Counted from the stretch's first letter, positions 1 through 10,958 are shown. The stretch is DNA of 64,000 nt from Strigamia acuminata (GCA_949358305.1 OX442320.1:10494259-10558258); one strand, 5' to 3'. Notes: a model not told the origin generated them from the sequence alone. Numbers and translations: made by a program.

Positions 1-1290
1 TGGAACGACCGTAGACATGCCAGCCGTTTCTGCAACTCAATACGGCATTTAGGATCGACCGTAGACATGCCAGCCGTTCCTGCAACTCAATACGGCATTT
101 AGGAACGACCGTAGGCATGCCAGCCGTTCCTGCAACTCATACCGTCATTTTGGATCGACCGTAGACATGCCAGCCGTTTCTGCAACTCAACATGGCATTT
201 TGGATCGACCGTAGACATGCCAGCCGTTCCTGCAACTCATACTGTCATTTTGGAACGACCGTAGACATGCCAGCCGTTCCTGCAACTCATACTGTCATTT
301 TGGAACGACCGTAGACATGCCAGCCGTTCCTGCAACTCATACCGTCATTTTGGATCGACCGTAGACATGCCAGCCGTTTCTGCAACTCAACATGGCATTT
401 TGGAACGACCGTAGACATGCCAGCCGTTTCTGCAACTCAACATGGCATTTTGGAACGACCGTAGACATGCCAGCCGTTTCTGCAACTCAACATGGCATTT
501 TGGAACGACCGTAGACATGCCAGCCGTTCCTGCAACTCAACATGGCATTTTGGAACGACCGTAGACATGCCAGCCGTTTCTGCAACTCATATCGTCATTT
601 TGGAACGACCGTAGACATGCCAGCCGTTTCTGCAACTCATATCGTCATTTTGGAACGACCGTAGACATGCCAGCCGTTCCTGCAACTCATACCGTCATTT
701 TGGAACGACCGTAGGCATGCCAGCCGTTCCTGCAACTCATACCGTCATTTTGGAACGACCGTAGGCATGCCAGCCGTTCCTGCAACTCAACATGGCATTT
801 TGGAACGACCGTAGGCATGCCAGCCGTTTCTGCAACTCAACATGGCATTTTGGAACGACCGTAGGCATGCCAGCCGTTCCTGCAACTCATACCGTCATTT
901 TGAATCGACCGTAGGCATGCCAGCCGTTCCTGCAACTCAACATGGCATTTTGGAACGACCGTAGACATGCCAGCCGTTCCTGCAACTCAACATGGCATTT
1001 TGGAACGACCGTAGACATGCCAGCCGTTTCTGCAACTCATATCGTCATTTTGGAACGACCGTAGACATGCCAGCCGTTCCTGCAACTCATACCGTCATTT
1101 TGGAACGACCGTAGGCATGCCAGCCGTTCCTGCAACTCATACCGTCATTTTGGAACGACCGTAGGCATGCCAGCCGTTCCTGCAACTCATACCGTCATTT
1201 TGGAACGACCGTAGGCATGCCAGCCGTTTCTGCAACTCATACCGTCATTTTGAATCGACCGTAGGCATGCCAGCCGTTCCTGCAACTCAA
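1..1290. repeat. 60-bp tandem satellite (about 21.5 copies, open at left edge)
   Basis: A head-to-tail array with an exact 60-base period starts at or before base 1 and ends near 1290. Units share the core GACCGTAGACATGCCAGCCG and differ at a few fixed sites: A or G before CATGCC, TTC or TCC after GCCGT, and a variable segment before CATTT (ATGG, ACCGT, ATCGT, ACTGT or TACGG). Neighbouring units often share the same variant, as expected from unequal exchange. There are no unique spacers and no convincing coding potential. Confidence 0.95.
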
Positions 1291-1395
1291 TCTGTCAAGT
1301 CCGCCTACTGTAGTCAGGCATCCGCTGTGACATCCGCCTACTGTAGTCAGACATCCGCTGTGACATCCGCCTACCGTAGTCAGACATCCGCAATT
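1291..1395. repeat. 33-bp tandem repeat flanking the satellite
   Basis: Three near-identical units of about 33 bases containing ATCCGCCTACTGTAGTCAG directly abut the 60-bp satellite. They give short open frames on both strands, but these only reflect the repeat. Confidence 0.8.
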
Positions 1396-2315
1396 AATTA
1401 TCCAAAAAAAATAATTAGGATATCCAACAAACATGGCCTTATCCGCTAGGCCAAATGCTACTTTTGGCCTAATCCCTAAAAAAGTTATGGGGTTTATATG
1501 ACAGTTAACATTAAAAAGTATACAAATGGAAAAATGCACTCCGGGGTGCTAAACAGCGGGTTACACCCGTTTCTCGATGATAACGTCGTGTAGACGTCGT
1601 CGCATGTCGAAAATCGGTGTAAATCGGCGAAAAATCTGAAAATATAGAAAATTTCCGCAAAATTCGCGAAAAAATCGCGAAAATTGTGGAAAATTAAGGA
1701 AAAAACGAGGCCCTGGTGTCTTTCCAGGCCTCTGCTACCAATTGTGGTGGTATGCTGCAAAAACAGCACAGACTAGGCAGTGGAAACGCTTAAAAATAAG
1801 CCAACACGTACGATATAGCACGCACGAGACGTGCGGCACGTCGTGTACGCGAATTCGAGCCGGTTCTGGTCGAATTTGCGTGGTGTCTGCACTTATCTAC
1901 GTGCAGACACAAGAAACGAATTATTTATAAACAAAATAAACGATTTATTAACCTAAAACTTACGAAAACAGGATTGAAAAGCACAGGAGCACACTTAGCA
2001 GTGTGCGTCGCCATCTTGGAATAAAAGGCAGTGCGCTCTGGTGACAGAAGCGAGCGACTCACAGGTATAAACAGATAGGCGATGCATGATGCCCAGTGTG
2101 TTAAGACACAGTTAATGCAGGCACCATGCATTTCCCTTACAATATAAAGTAAATATACGGAAATATACTGGTAACAACCAGTTAAGTAGGAAATAAACAC
2201 TAAATCATTTGGGGAAAGAAAATATAACAACCAATGATGTGAAAAAGTTCAGGTAGCGTCATTACGCATCGAAAAAGCGTTAAATAAACGTCCGAAGTGG
2301 TTTCAAGGACCAACA
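1396..2315. other. Intergenic, no gene recognised
   Basis: AT-rich sequence between two satellites. Short open frames exist on both strands but show no family motif, no consistent splice signals and no start context worth calling. I see nothing functional here. Confidence 0.5.
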
Positions 2316-2952
2316 GGGAGCCCGCTGGGGAGCCCGCTGGGGAGCCCGCTGGGGAGCCCGCTGGGGAGCCCGCTGGGGAGCCCGCTGGGGAGCCCGCTGG
2401 GGAGCCCGCTGGGGAGCCCGCTGGGGAGCCCGCTGGGGAGCCCGCTGGGGAGCCCGCTGGGGAGCCCGCTGGGGAGCCCGCTGGGGAGCCCGCTGGGGAG
2501 CCCGCTGGGGAGCCCGCTGGGGAGCCCGCTGGGGAGCCCGCTGGGGAGCCCGCTGGGGAGCCCGCTGGGGAGCCCGCTGGGGAGCCCGCTGGGGAGCCCG
2601 CTGGGGAGCCCGCTGGGGAGCCCGCTGGGGAGCCCGCTGGGGAGCCCGCTGGGGAGCCCGCTGGGGAGCCCGCTGGGGAGCCCGCTGGGGAGCCCGCTGG
2701 GGAGCCCGCTGGGGAGCCCGCTGGGGAGCCCGCTGGGGAGCCCGCTGGGGAGCCCGCTGGGGAGCCCGCTGGGGAGCCCGCTGGGGAGCCCGCTGGGGAG
2801 CCCGCTGGGGAGCCCGCTGGGGAGCCCGCTGGGGAGCCCGCTGGGGAGCCCGCTGGGGAGCCCGCTGGGGAGCCCGCTGGGGAGCCCGCTGGGGAGCCCG
2901 CTGGGGAGCCCGCTGGGGAGCCCGCTGGGGAGCCCGCTGGGGAGCCCGCTGG
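2316..2952. repeat. 12-bp satellite, about 53 perfect copies
   Basis: The unit GGGGAGCCCGCT is repeated about 53 times without a single visible substitution. Because 12 is a multiple of 3 and the unit lacks stops, frames on both strands stay open (Gly-Ser-Pro-Ala, Arg-Ala-Pro-Gln and Gly-Glu-Pro-Ala tetrapeptides). These open frames are artefacts of the repeat. It is much more GC-rich than its surroundings. Confidence 0.97.
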
Positions 2953-3420
2953 TTCATGTAATTTTTTTTGCAATTTAGCTGTAAAATACAGTAAAATAGC
3001 AATTGATAATAAAAAGAATGCTAATTTTGAACATGTAGACAAAATTGCCACATTGGTACTGTGGAGGTGCATCGGCAGTACGTAAGCACCTAAACATTTT
3101 GAATTAAAGGTCGCCCTCGAATACAAGTCGCCCGCGATTTGAAGCCTCGACTTTGATTCGAAGAAATAGCAGTAAATTGCGAACAATCAAATTTGCGACA
3201 TTGGTGGCCATTTGAGCCTGTTTCTAGGCTTGTGCATCCTGACTGTTCTGGAAATAATAGAACGTATAGTGTTGTGTAGAACTCCGCCAAAAACTGATTT
3301 AAAATGACACAACACACAACAATTGTTGTTTGTTTGTTGGTAACAGTTTGGCTTTTGTGGGGAGATCAATATACATTTTTGAAATTATTTCAATAGAAAT
3401 TTCAACCAAGTTGCTCGCAA
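2953..3420. other. Intergenic; fragment of a dispersed repeat near 3108-3165
   Basis: No gene recognised. The stretch GGTCGCCCTCGAATA near 3108 matches the inner TIR segment of the element at 50141-50472 and of its fragment at 47815-47995, so this is probably an old transposon remnant. Confidence 0.4.
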
Positions 3421-3424
3421 AAAT

Positions 3425-3790
3425 CTTTATCTCTAAAAAGTCAACACATTAAAAATGAATATGAAAAGAAAAACTGGTAACAAATTTTTCCTGCTTTGAC
3501 AATATAATTACAACCATCTTTTCATCATTTTGACATTGAATTTGAAAATAATTTCCTCAAATCAACCGGCAAATTACTAGACTGCCCATGTCAACATCTA
3601 CACCGTCTAATTTTCTTATTATTTATTCCGTTAATTTGTCACATGTGTGTGAAGTTTTGAAACTTGCATAAAAACACATAAAAACGCGAAAACGCTCATT
3701 TATCTAAAACAAACAGCAGGTTTTCAACGTTTATTAAACAGAAATTTCAAGTTTCTAGTGTTCACACAATGAGGATTGCAAGAACATCAG
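3425..3790 (+). repeat. Degenerate copy A of the DEG/ENaC gene 5' end
   Basis: This stretch resembles the region just upstream of and including the start of the channel gene at 5751. Shared blocks are GTCAACA..., TTATTTATTCC..., TTTTCAACGTTTATTAAAC (compare the block at 5706-5730) and finally CACAATGAGGATTGCAA, identical to the true start context at 5748-5764. After the ATG the similarity stops at a minisatellite. It is best read as an abandoned tandem duplicate. Confidence 0.7.
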
Positions 3791-3970
3791 AAATCATAAA
3801 ATTATCGCATAAAAACATCAAAACCATGAAATTATCGCAAAAAAACATCAAAAAAGACCTAATTATCAAAAATGATCGAAATTATCGCATAAAAAACATC
3901 AAAAATATAAAATACTGTATCAAATATCAAAAATGATCCAAATTGTCGCATAAAACCATCAAAAATGATG
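3785..3970. repeat. Minisatellite with TTATCGCATAAAAACATC core
   Basis: Four to five degenerate units of about 33-45 bases carry the core ATTATCGCATAAAAACATCA followed by AAAATGAT. The same core forms a longer array at 14690-15005 inside an intron of the Bark-like gene, 11 kb away. Confidence 0.8.
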
Positions 3971-4397
3971 TGGTTTGGCCAATGTTATTGGCCAACGTTT
4001 CCCTAACCTAAAATTGTTGAAATTGTAAAACGGGACGAATTAAATTCAACTGCTACAAAAGGATTCTGTTTAGTCAGCGTCCCCTATGTGTTTTAGTGAA
4101 TAAACGCTATTCTAATTTCTACCTTATGATTGACTGGACTCCATCTTTAATTTTCGTAAACCTTTACGAATCTTTTAGTAGATACACACTACTTAGTACT
4201 TAGTACTTTGGTACTTTTAATTTTAATTGCACTTACTAATAAATATTTTCAAATAATAAAAATAAAAAATTTCCTTTTTGCATTCTAAATTCAATTGGAA
4301 AAAGGAAAAGTAGAAAAATGGCCAATTTTTTATTTTTCCTTTTTAGGACAATTTTGTTTTTACAAAATGAAATTTTTTTGGCAAATTTCCTTTTTTT
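3971..4397. other. AT-rich intergenic, nothing recognised
   Basis: Low-complexity AT-rich sequence with no coding signal that I can support. Confidence 0.4.
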
Positions 4398-4401
4398 TTA
4401 A

Positions 4402-4865
4402 CCCTTGGAGGCATAAGGCTATACGGATTTAGGGACAAGCTCTTTCTTAAATAGAAAAATTTTTTTTCTATCTATTTTTTTTCGCTGAAAATTTGTGACT
4501 TTGTTTATCTGATAACAAAGTAAATCTCAAGTGAAATTTGTATTGATTCATCATTTATTTAATTAGTTATTCTTCTTGCAAAATTGGTGCCCCTTAAAAC
4601 TCCAGCAAAAATTTTAAACAGGCTTTGCTGCTTTAGTAAAAAGCGCTTCAGTAACAGCCTTTTTGCATTTACTGGTAGTGTTTAAAATCACCACCAGATG
4701 GTTCAAAGTTCATTATTATTGCATTAACATATTGCGCCCTCTATAAATTTAGTAAAGAACTACAAAAAACCTAAACAGCGCTTCAACTAACTGACCTGAA
4801 AATTGTCCCAAAATCCGTAATGGCTTATACCAGAACGGCACATTTTACCCTTATGCCTCCAAGGG
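4402..4865. mobile_element. piggyBac-like MITE with TTAA duplication
   Basis: The element begins CCCTTGGAGGCATAAGG and ends with the inverted CCTTATGCCTCCAAGGG. It is flanked on both sides by TTAA (4398-4401 and 4866-4869). TTAA target duplication plus CCC...GGG termini are hallmarks of the piggyBac superfamily. At 464 bp with no transposase frame it is non-autonomous. It sits between duplicate copies A and B of the channel gene 5' end. Confidence 0.85.
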
Positions 4866-4924
4866 TTAAACAGAAAATAAAAATTCTAAACCATTTTACT
4901 AGCTCGATGCACGGGTTCAGTTTG

Positions 4925-5345
4925 CTCCAGAAAATCGTTCTTTCTAAGAAGTCAACACATTAAAAATTAAAAAAGAAAAAAAACAATATTTCCTATTTTG
5001 ACAACATAATTACAACCACCTTTTCATGACTTTGACATTTAATTTGTAAATAATTTGTACAAAACTTGATTGAACCGACAGATTGCTAAACTAGCCATGT
5101 CAACGTGTATACAGTATATAATTTCCTAACTACTTATTCCATTGAGCCGTCTCATATCCAAGCAATTTTCAAACTTCAAACTAAAAGAAATGGAAACACT
5201 ATCGCATGCAAACCTCCGCTTAAACTAGAACAGCAGCAAGTTTTCAACCATTTTAAAACGAGAAGAAATGCAGTTGCAGCTGTGGCAAAGTCTAAAATTC
5301 GTAAAAATTTACAACAAATGCCACTAGATGGCGCAGTATGTATTA
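4925..5345 (+). repeat. Degenerate copy B of the DEG/ENaC gene 5' end
   Basis: It repeats the same upstream blocks as copy A (AAGTCAACACATTAAAAAT, then TTTGACAACATAATTACAACC and TACTTATTCCATT). It continues further into coding-like sequence: GCAGCTGTGGCAAAGTCTAAA near 5276 matches the first codons of the real gene (GCAGCTGCGGTAAAGTCTAAA at 5775). It is open for 85 codons from 5105 but has no channel domain, so it is a relic. Confidence 0.7.
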
Positions 5346-5464
5346 CACCTGGCGGCCTTTGATGTATTCACTGAATAAATGCCAGTTCAATACTGGTGCT
5401 TAAACCGCGCACATCCTTTATTGGTGAGTCTCTACAGTAGCTACATTACTTTTGTATAATTGTG

Positions 5465-5640
5465 TTACTTGTCAACACATACAGACTATAATCACCTGAT
5501 TACTTATTCCATTATAACGTGAGTAGCGCCCACTTCAATACATATAAAATATAATTATGTGATTATTTATTCCATTAACGTGACTCGTGCCCAAGTCAAC
5601 ACATACAAAATATAATTAACTGATTATTTATTCCATTAAC
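5465..5640 (+). repeat. Three short tandem units upstream of the DEG/ENaC start
   Basis: Three units of roughly 55-65 bases share CATACAAAATATAATTA and TTATTTATTCCATTAACGTG. Related blocks recur in copies A and B, so this probably represents the promoter-proximal module of the channel gene amplified locally. No TATA box or initiator can be assigned with certainty. Confidence 0.55.
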
Positions 5641-5750
5641 ACTTCTCGCATCCGTGCACTATTGAAACATGTAAGCAAATGCAAATTAGAACAAACAGCA
5701 CATTTCCAACGTTTTTAAACCAGCAATTACAAGTTTCTTACATTGCCACA

Positions 5751-7734
5751 ATGAGGATTGCAATGAATAGGAAAGCAGCTGCGGTAAAGTCTAAAAACCG
5801 TAAAATTGTACAACAAAAAATGCCACGACTTTGGATGTTCGAGGAATCATTTCCTGAAATACAAACATTAATTGATCCCATGAAAAGTGCTACAATCAAA
5901 ATTGTTTGGAGTTTACTTCTAACGAGCTGCCTCTCACTTTGTTGCTATCAAACTGGGCAGAAAATCAAGCATTTCTTTTCAAACCCCATCGCTACTGACG
6001 CGTTTACGATAGACGCAACCAAGATGTCATTCCCAGCTTTCAAAGTATGCACGCTTGAAAACGAATATGTACGATATGCTTGGAAAAATATTTTAGATTC
6101 AACACCAACAGATTGTCTGAGCACTCTAGAAAATTTAATTGATAATGAAAATGTCAACATGTCTGCATTATGGGATATTGATCAACCTGTTGTAAACAAA
6201 ACAGAATTTATTTCGGTAAGGAAAACCCAATTTATTTTGGCAACTAAGATATAAAATAGCAGACTTCTTACAGAAATCAATTGACAAACCAAATATCAAA
6301 ATAAGGAACGAATTGTCCAATTATGGAACCTGCGCTGTGATAACAGTTGGTAAGTTATGATCGACCATTAACTGCAATAAACTCCTACTACAGTCATTTG
6401 GTGTTTTCTAGAAAATATTACCGGTCTAAATTTATACGGCAAATTAAAAATGTGGTTCAATCGACCAGAATTCTGTCCCCCAGGCGTACTTTACGTAAAT
6501 ATATTAACTACAATGACAAAAGCAATATTAAAAGTTATTAAAATTACAGTTGTCAAGCCCTATAACAGGTAGATCTGATGTAGCAATCCCTGGAAATTCA
6601 AATGAAGTCATAAGAACTAAATTTAGTTTACAAAAGGTATTTGCCATCACTATTTGATTAATTCCCCTACCGACTTCCCCAAACTAACTGAGATTTGTTT
6701 TTCAATATTTTTATTTTGCTTTTTATTTCTTTTATTTAATTTAATTGCATGGTGGTTTTATTTAATTGTAACAAATTAAATAAATTAAATAAATGCGTGC
6801 ATTTAGGGCGCGCAATTGACTTGTGCGCGCATTTGGTCCCCCAAGATGTTACATTTCATACATTTTATGCATATAGTATGATATACTGTAGTATGATATT
6901 TGTTAAAATAAACAACCAAAAAAGGTAAAAATTTAGAAAAAGTGGTCAAACTGTTGAAAAAAAAAATTTAGGATCCTGACAAGCAATGTTACATCCCCTC
7001 TCCAAACCAGACAACTTCCAATGTCCAGGCTACAGAGTAGTCATGAACTAAGGATAACAAAGCAATGCATGACACGTGATTACACTCATCCTATCAGTTC
7101 ACAAAACCACGAATCAAAAAGAAATAACACATGATTACGTGTCCAAGTAATCCTTGGTTCATGATACAGTGTATAGGATACATTGCAAATCTTGATTATT
7201 TTTTACGTCTATAATTATAGTTTATATTTCTGAATACATCATCTAATCCATGCATTGATGAAAAGGATTTTATCAAACGTCACGAGAAATGCCTTCAAGA
7301 TTTTTACAGTCAACAACCTTGCAGGTGAGGGATCACTTTACACATAGGAATAACCATTTAAAATAAATTTGTGAACAAACACAATATTAATATAATTAAA
7401 TATTAAATTGTTTATTCAGATTGCCATTTATGAGTGGAAAGACGGGAGACACATGCAATACTTCTATTGGTACACGTAACCTGTACAAAAGCATTAGTAA
7501 TACCCTATGGAAAATAAACTCAGAATTAAAGTGCTTGTGCAAACGAATGTGCACTCAAATAGAAGAGCAGATAAAATTCTACATATCTACTACATCAGAT
7601 GCCCCGTTGACAGAACGCAAAAACGAAGCAGCATCAACTCTTATTGAAGTCATCAAAGAAAGATTTGCTTATGGATTTGTCAATCTACTCATCGATGCAG
7701 CCGGAAACATTTGCCTTTACCTCGGGATGTCGAT
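5751..7734 (+). other. DEG/ENaC subunit 1 segment
   Basis: First channel module. It begins with a lysine-rich cytosolic N-terminus, TM1 (IVWSLLLTSCLSLCC) and an ectodomain with NYGTC, CPPG, IPGN and the LPFMSG...CNTS segment. It ends with TM2, whose pore motif reads NICLYLGMSILS. Intron phases along the module are 0, 1, 0, 0, 2. Confidence 0.85.
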
Positions 7735-10700
7735 ACTTTCAGCTTTGGATTTGATCACATTATTAATCAATTATCGAAAACATAATGCAATGTCACGAAA
7801 CAATAGTAGAATTCACTTCAAAGTATGGCATTATCTGCAAAAGACTAAAGGCCATTTCTCATCCCTACTGAAAGAAAACGAGCCAATTCCTTGCAGCGGT
7901 ATATTGGAAAAGGTTGTTTATCTCGGCTGCACCTCTCTCTTTCTGGTCATGATCTATTTCAAATTGATGACTTACATGGCATATCCCATACGAGTTAACA
8001 TTGCAGTCGCGGACGAAGCAAATGTAACCTTTCCAAACATAACAGCTTGTGTAATAACAAATTCGACGACCATTGAATTGGAGAAGATGTATGCTGATGA
8101 AAATAATCTGAGTCAGAGTGATTGTCCCATTCACATGTTGAACCTACTAGGTCTAAAAGGAGTAAACCTCACAGTAGAAGAACTATGGGAGCAATCTTCC
8201 TCTTCAGAAGCTTTAATCTTCTATGATTTCGTAAGTAGGATTATGCAACTTACCAGATAGTCATCTTATAAATGTTACCTTTTGGCAGGTACAGTTTTCA
8301 AAATTTAAAATAAATACCCCAAGAGGAATATGTACACATTACATAATTGGTGTGTCTTTAAATTCATGCTGCCGTAAATGATTGCCAAAATTACTTATTA
8401 TTGACCTTTCCTTTGGCACAGTATTGGAAGCAAACTTGTTATTACAATCGACACCTCAATATAAATGATTTATTCTTTAGAAAATTGTAGTCAAAGTGCT
8501 TTCGACATTTTTTTATCTATACGATTTAACTCATTTTTTTAGAATTTTTTTGTTTTCAATATTATTTTACATTACCATATTTTGCAGACCTTAAGACGCA
8601 CTTTGAAAAATCGACCAAAAGTTGGAGTGTCCAATCTTATGGCAAATCTGGGGAATCCCATAAAATTAATTCGGGCAATTATGAAAATAATAATAAAAAA
8701 TTTAAATTTAAATCTTTTGGTCCTATGAATCTTATCATTCAAAAAGTTATTTTTTAAGAATAGTCTGATAAATTTGGGGTACATCTTATGGTCTAACGCA
8801 TTTTATCGTTCGCAAAATATGTAAAATGCTGATTAACTGATTGAATGATGGTTGAATGATGATTTACTGAAAATGGGTGAATAACAATTTAATCACAAGT
8901 CCTCTTTTTTCTAGATGAAACTCTGTACAACGGCCAAGCCACAATGCTTCTGAAATATTTCAAGGCTCCTACATTGATGCTATGTGACCAATACTACGAG
9001 GTAAAAAAAGCACATCAATCGCACATTTAATTTCATATGTTAATTGATTGTCATGTATCACAAAGTTTTTCATAACAACAAGAGAAGACCAAGATTTGGA
9101 TTTGACTTCAAATAAATTATTACCATTTGGAGGAGACTTCGTAGTAACTGTTGGGTATCGCATGATAAAGGTGAAAAAACTTGAACATATCGTACTTTAC
9201 TTGAACGCATCAATTAGTTCCAAACTCAAAAAGCCATTTACCCGACTGCTTTTATACAGTGTTCTAAGCGAGTAGTTTTTATGGGTCGATATGGGTCGCA
9301 AAAAAACTTCTGTTTTTGAACATTGAACCATGAAGATACATGTCAGGAGACAAGGTCCTCAACTTCCGAAGGAGTATGGTTCAGAGAACTTGTTCAATGG
9401 GGAAAATTCACCCTAATTAAAGAATGCATTATTAATCTTATTTTTTTATTATAAATTAATAAAGGTTCATATTAAACAAAATTTATAATATTTTTTTAAA
9501 TTTATTAATAGTTTGACCGCATAAATACACCAATACGAAAGTGTACGTCACCAAGCAATTTCTATCAATGCAAAAAGCAATGTTACCGCAAAAAACTGAA
9601 TGAAAAATTAATATGCCGGTACGTTTGTATTCGCATACAGTACACGCACCCAGTCATAAAACATCAAAGTTCCTAAACCAAAATTCAGAAAAAATATTTA
9701 TTCACTTCTTTCACACAAATTCTAGTTATTGTTTTGACATCAAATTATTCATCTTTGACTCATTTTACCCCCAACTAAAAATATTGTTCTCTCCTTAATA
9801 TTTATTCCCCAGAATAAAAGGTTTTACATTTCCCCCCACCCAATTATTGCCCAAGGATTCCCAATACTTATTTTTGTTTTATTGTGAATACAATGCTCAC
9901 TTAGCATTCGATGGGCGTCCTCGATGGTTTTTCTGACCGATGGGTACAGTTATTCCCTCTTGTGGTAAGACAATCATATCTTACAAATGCACATTTTTGC
10001 AAGTTCCAGTCATCGTTTTCAATCTTGTCATGCCACAAATGATTTCTTGAATAGATATAACTTGGGCATCCAATGCCTGACCAAAAATCATTTGTGGCAT
10101 ATCAAGATTGAAAACAACGACTGAACCATGGAACCCGCAAATGCCCAGCGTTTGCAAAGATGTACATCTGCAAGATATTGTTGCTGTACCACCGAAAAGC
10201 CATTTAAGAATGAACGCACCTATTGTGTTTACAATAAAAATAAAAATAAAAATTGGAGTACATTTGGCAATAATTAGGGTAAATATGTTGGCGTGTGAAA
10301 CTTTTATTCGAGGAAATAAACATTAGAAGAGAAAACTATAGTTTTCTTGAGAGTTATTTGAGTTGGGAGATTTAAAGTCATTCTTGCATGGAAAATGAGT
10401 CAAAAATAGGGGGTTATTAAATCAAGTCCTATTGATTTAGACTAAAACTTTCATATCAATTTAATAGTGATTAACAGAGCACACACATTTCACTTTGAAT
10501 ACCAAAGACAGAAAGATACAAACTGCTAGATCATAGCTAACAAAAATTTTCTTTCACCATAGATTACCGTACATAGACCAACTGCAATATCCCATGTGCA
10601 ACACTTCTCAATCGGCCAAAACGACTGATTCTATCTACAAAAAGACTTTTCTTGACACAAATATAAAAGATGCATGTCAATGTCACATTCCTTGCAAAGA

Positions 10701-10953
10701 ATCTAAGTACTCTAGCTTGGCACAATCTACACGTCAGAATAATAATTTGAGCAATATAATATCCCATTTTTTCGAAACAAACAAAATTCAAATTTTTATT
10801 GACCGGCTTGAATACGACATTATCTCGTTCATATGCGACATTGGAAATATTTTAAGTTTATCGCTAGGTCTGTCAATATTGAGTGTGGCTAGAAAAATGG
10901 AAAAACTAATTTTTCAACATCACCATAACCATCGGATGGGTTTTCAACAATGA
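5751..10953 (+). CDS. Tandem-fused double DEG/ENaC (pickpocket-like) sodium channel, 791 aa
   Basis: Exons: 5751-6215, 6274-6349, 6412-6494, 6550-6636, 7221-7324, 7420-8230, 8289-8349, 8915-9000, 9066-9170, 9512-9618, 10563-10953. All junctions are GT-AG and in frame. The protein holds two complete amiloride-sensitive channel subunits. Subunit 1 has TM1 at about residues 48-68, FPAFKVC, and TM2 with the selectivity motif GMS (374-376). Subunit 2 has TM1 at about 434-455, FPNITAC, the CQCHIPC cysteine motif, and TM2 with GLS (764-766). Exon 7420-8230 is one uninterrupted frame running from TM2 of subunit 1 through a 44-residue linker into TM1 of subunit 2, which makes fusion hard to avoid. The linker would lie in the cytosol, as topology requires. 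The cytosolic His-Gly gating motif is not visible in either half. Start chosen at 5751 because its context is conserved in copy A; an in-frame ATG also lies at 5679. Each half, near 400 aa, is somewhat short for the family. Ligand and cell type unknown. Confidence 0.86.
6637..7220 (+). other. Intron of the DEG/ENaC gene with repeat remnants
   Basis: 584-base AT-rich intron. Around 7041-7165 an imperfect inverted repeat is visible (CATGAACTAAGGATAAC and CCTTGGTTCATGATA). The phrase TAGTCATGAACCAAGGATAA recurs near 34755 in an Unc-89 intron, so this is a dispersed element. Confidence 0.4.
7735..10953 (+). other. DEG/ENaC linker and subunit 2 segment
   Basis: Second channel module after a short basic linker (YRKHNAMSRNNSR). 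TM1 is LEKVVYLGCTSLFLVMIYF. The ectodomain has RGIC, LPYIDQ, MCNTSQ and CQCHIPC, and the pore is NILSLSLGLSILS. Intron phases 0, 1, 0, 0, 2 match subunit 1 exactly. Confidence 0.85.
9990..10142. repeat. Imperfect long hairpin (inverted repeat) in last large DEG/ENaC intron
   Basis: Arms of about 50 bases: GTTTTCAATCTTG...GCCACAAATGATTT (10014-10045) pairs with AAATCATTTGTGGCAT...CAAGATTGAAAAC (10085-10115), with looser pairing outside. Probably a foldback MITE. No coding exon is needed here, because exon 9512-9618 joins 10563 in frame. Confidence 0.75.
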
Positions 10954-10958
10954 AAAAA

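Noticed and set aside
1-1290. CRISPR-like regular repeat spacing
   Set aside because: The whole 60-base unit repeats with no unique spacers, there are no cas genes, and the surrounding genes are animal. It is satellite DNA.
2200-3186. Long open frames (240-328 codons) through the 12-bp repeat
   Set aside because: They arise because the stop-free unit is 12 bases long. They are open on both strands and in several frames, with no conserved flanking domains.
5105-5362. 85-codon frame upstream of the channel gene
   Set aside because: It belongs to degenerate 5' copy B and lacks any channel domain.
6495-6570. Apparent frameshift (AACAGGTAGATCT) in the first channel module
   Set aside because: Resolved by a 55-base intron (6495-6549, donor GTAAAT, acceptor TTACAG). 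Its position and phase match the intron at 9001-9065 in the second module, so the gene is intact.
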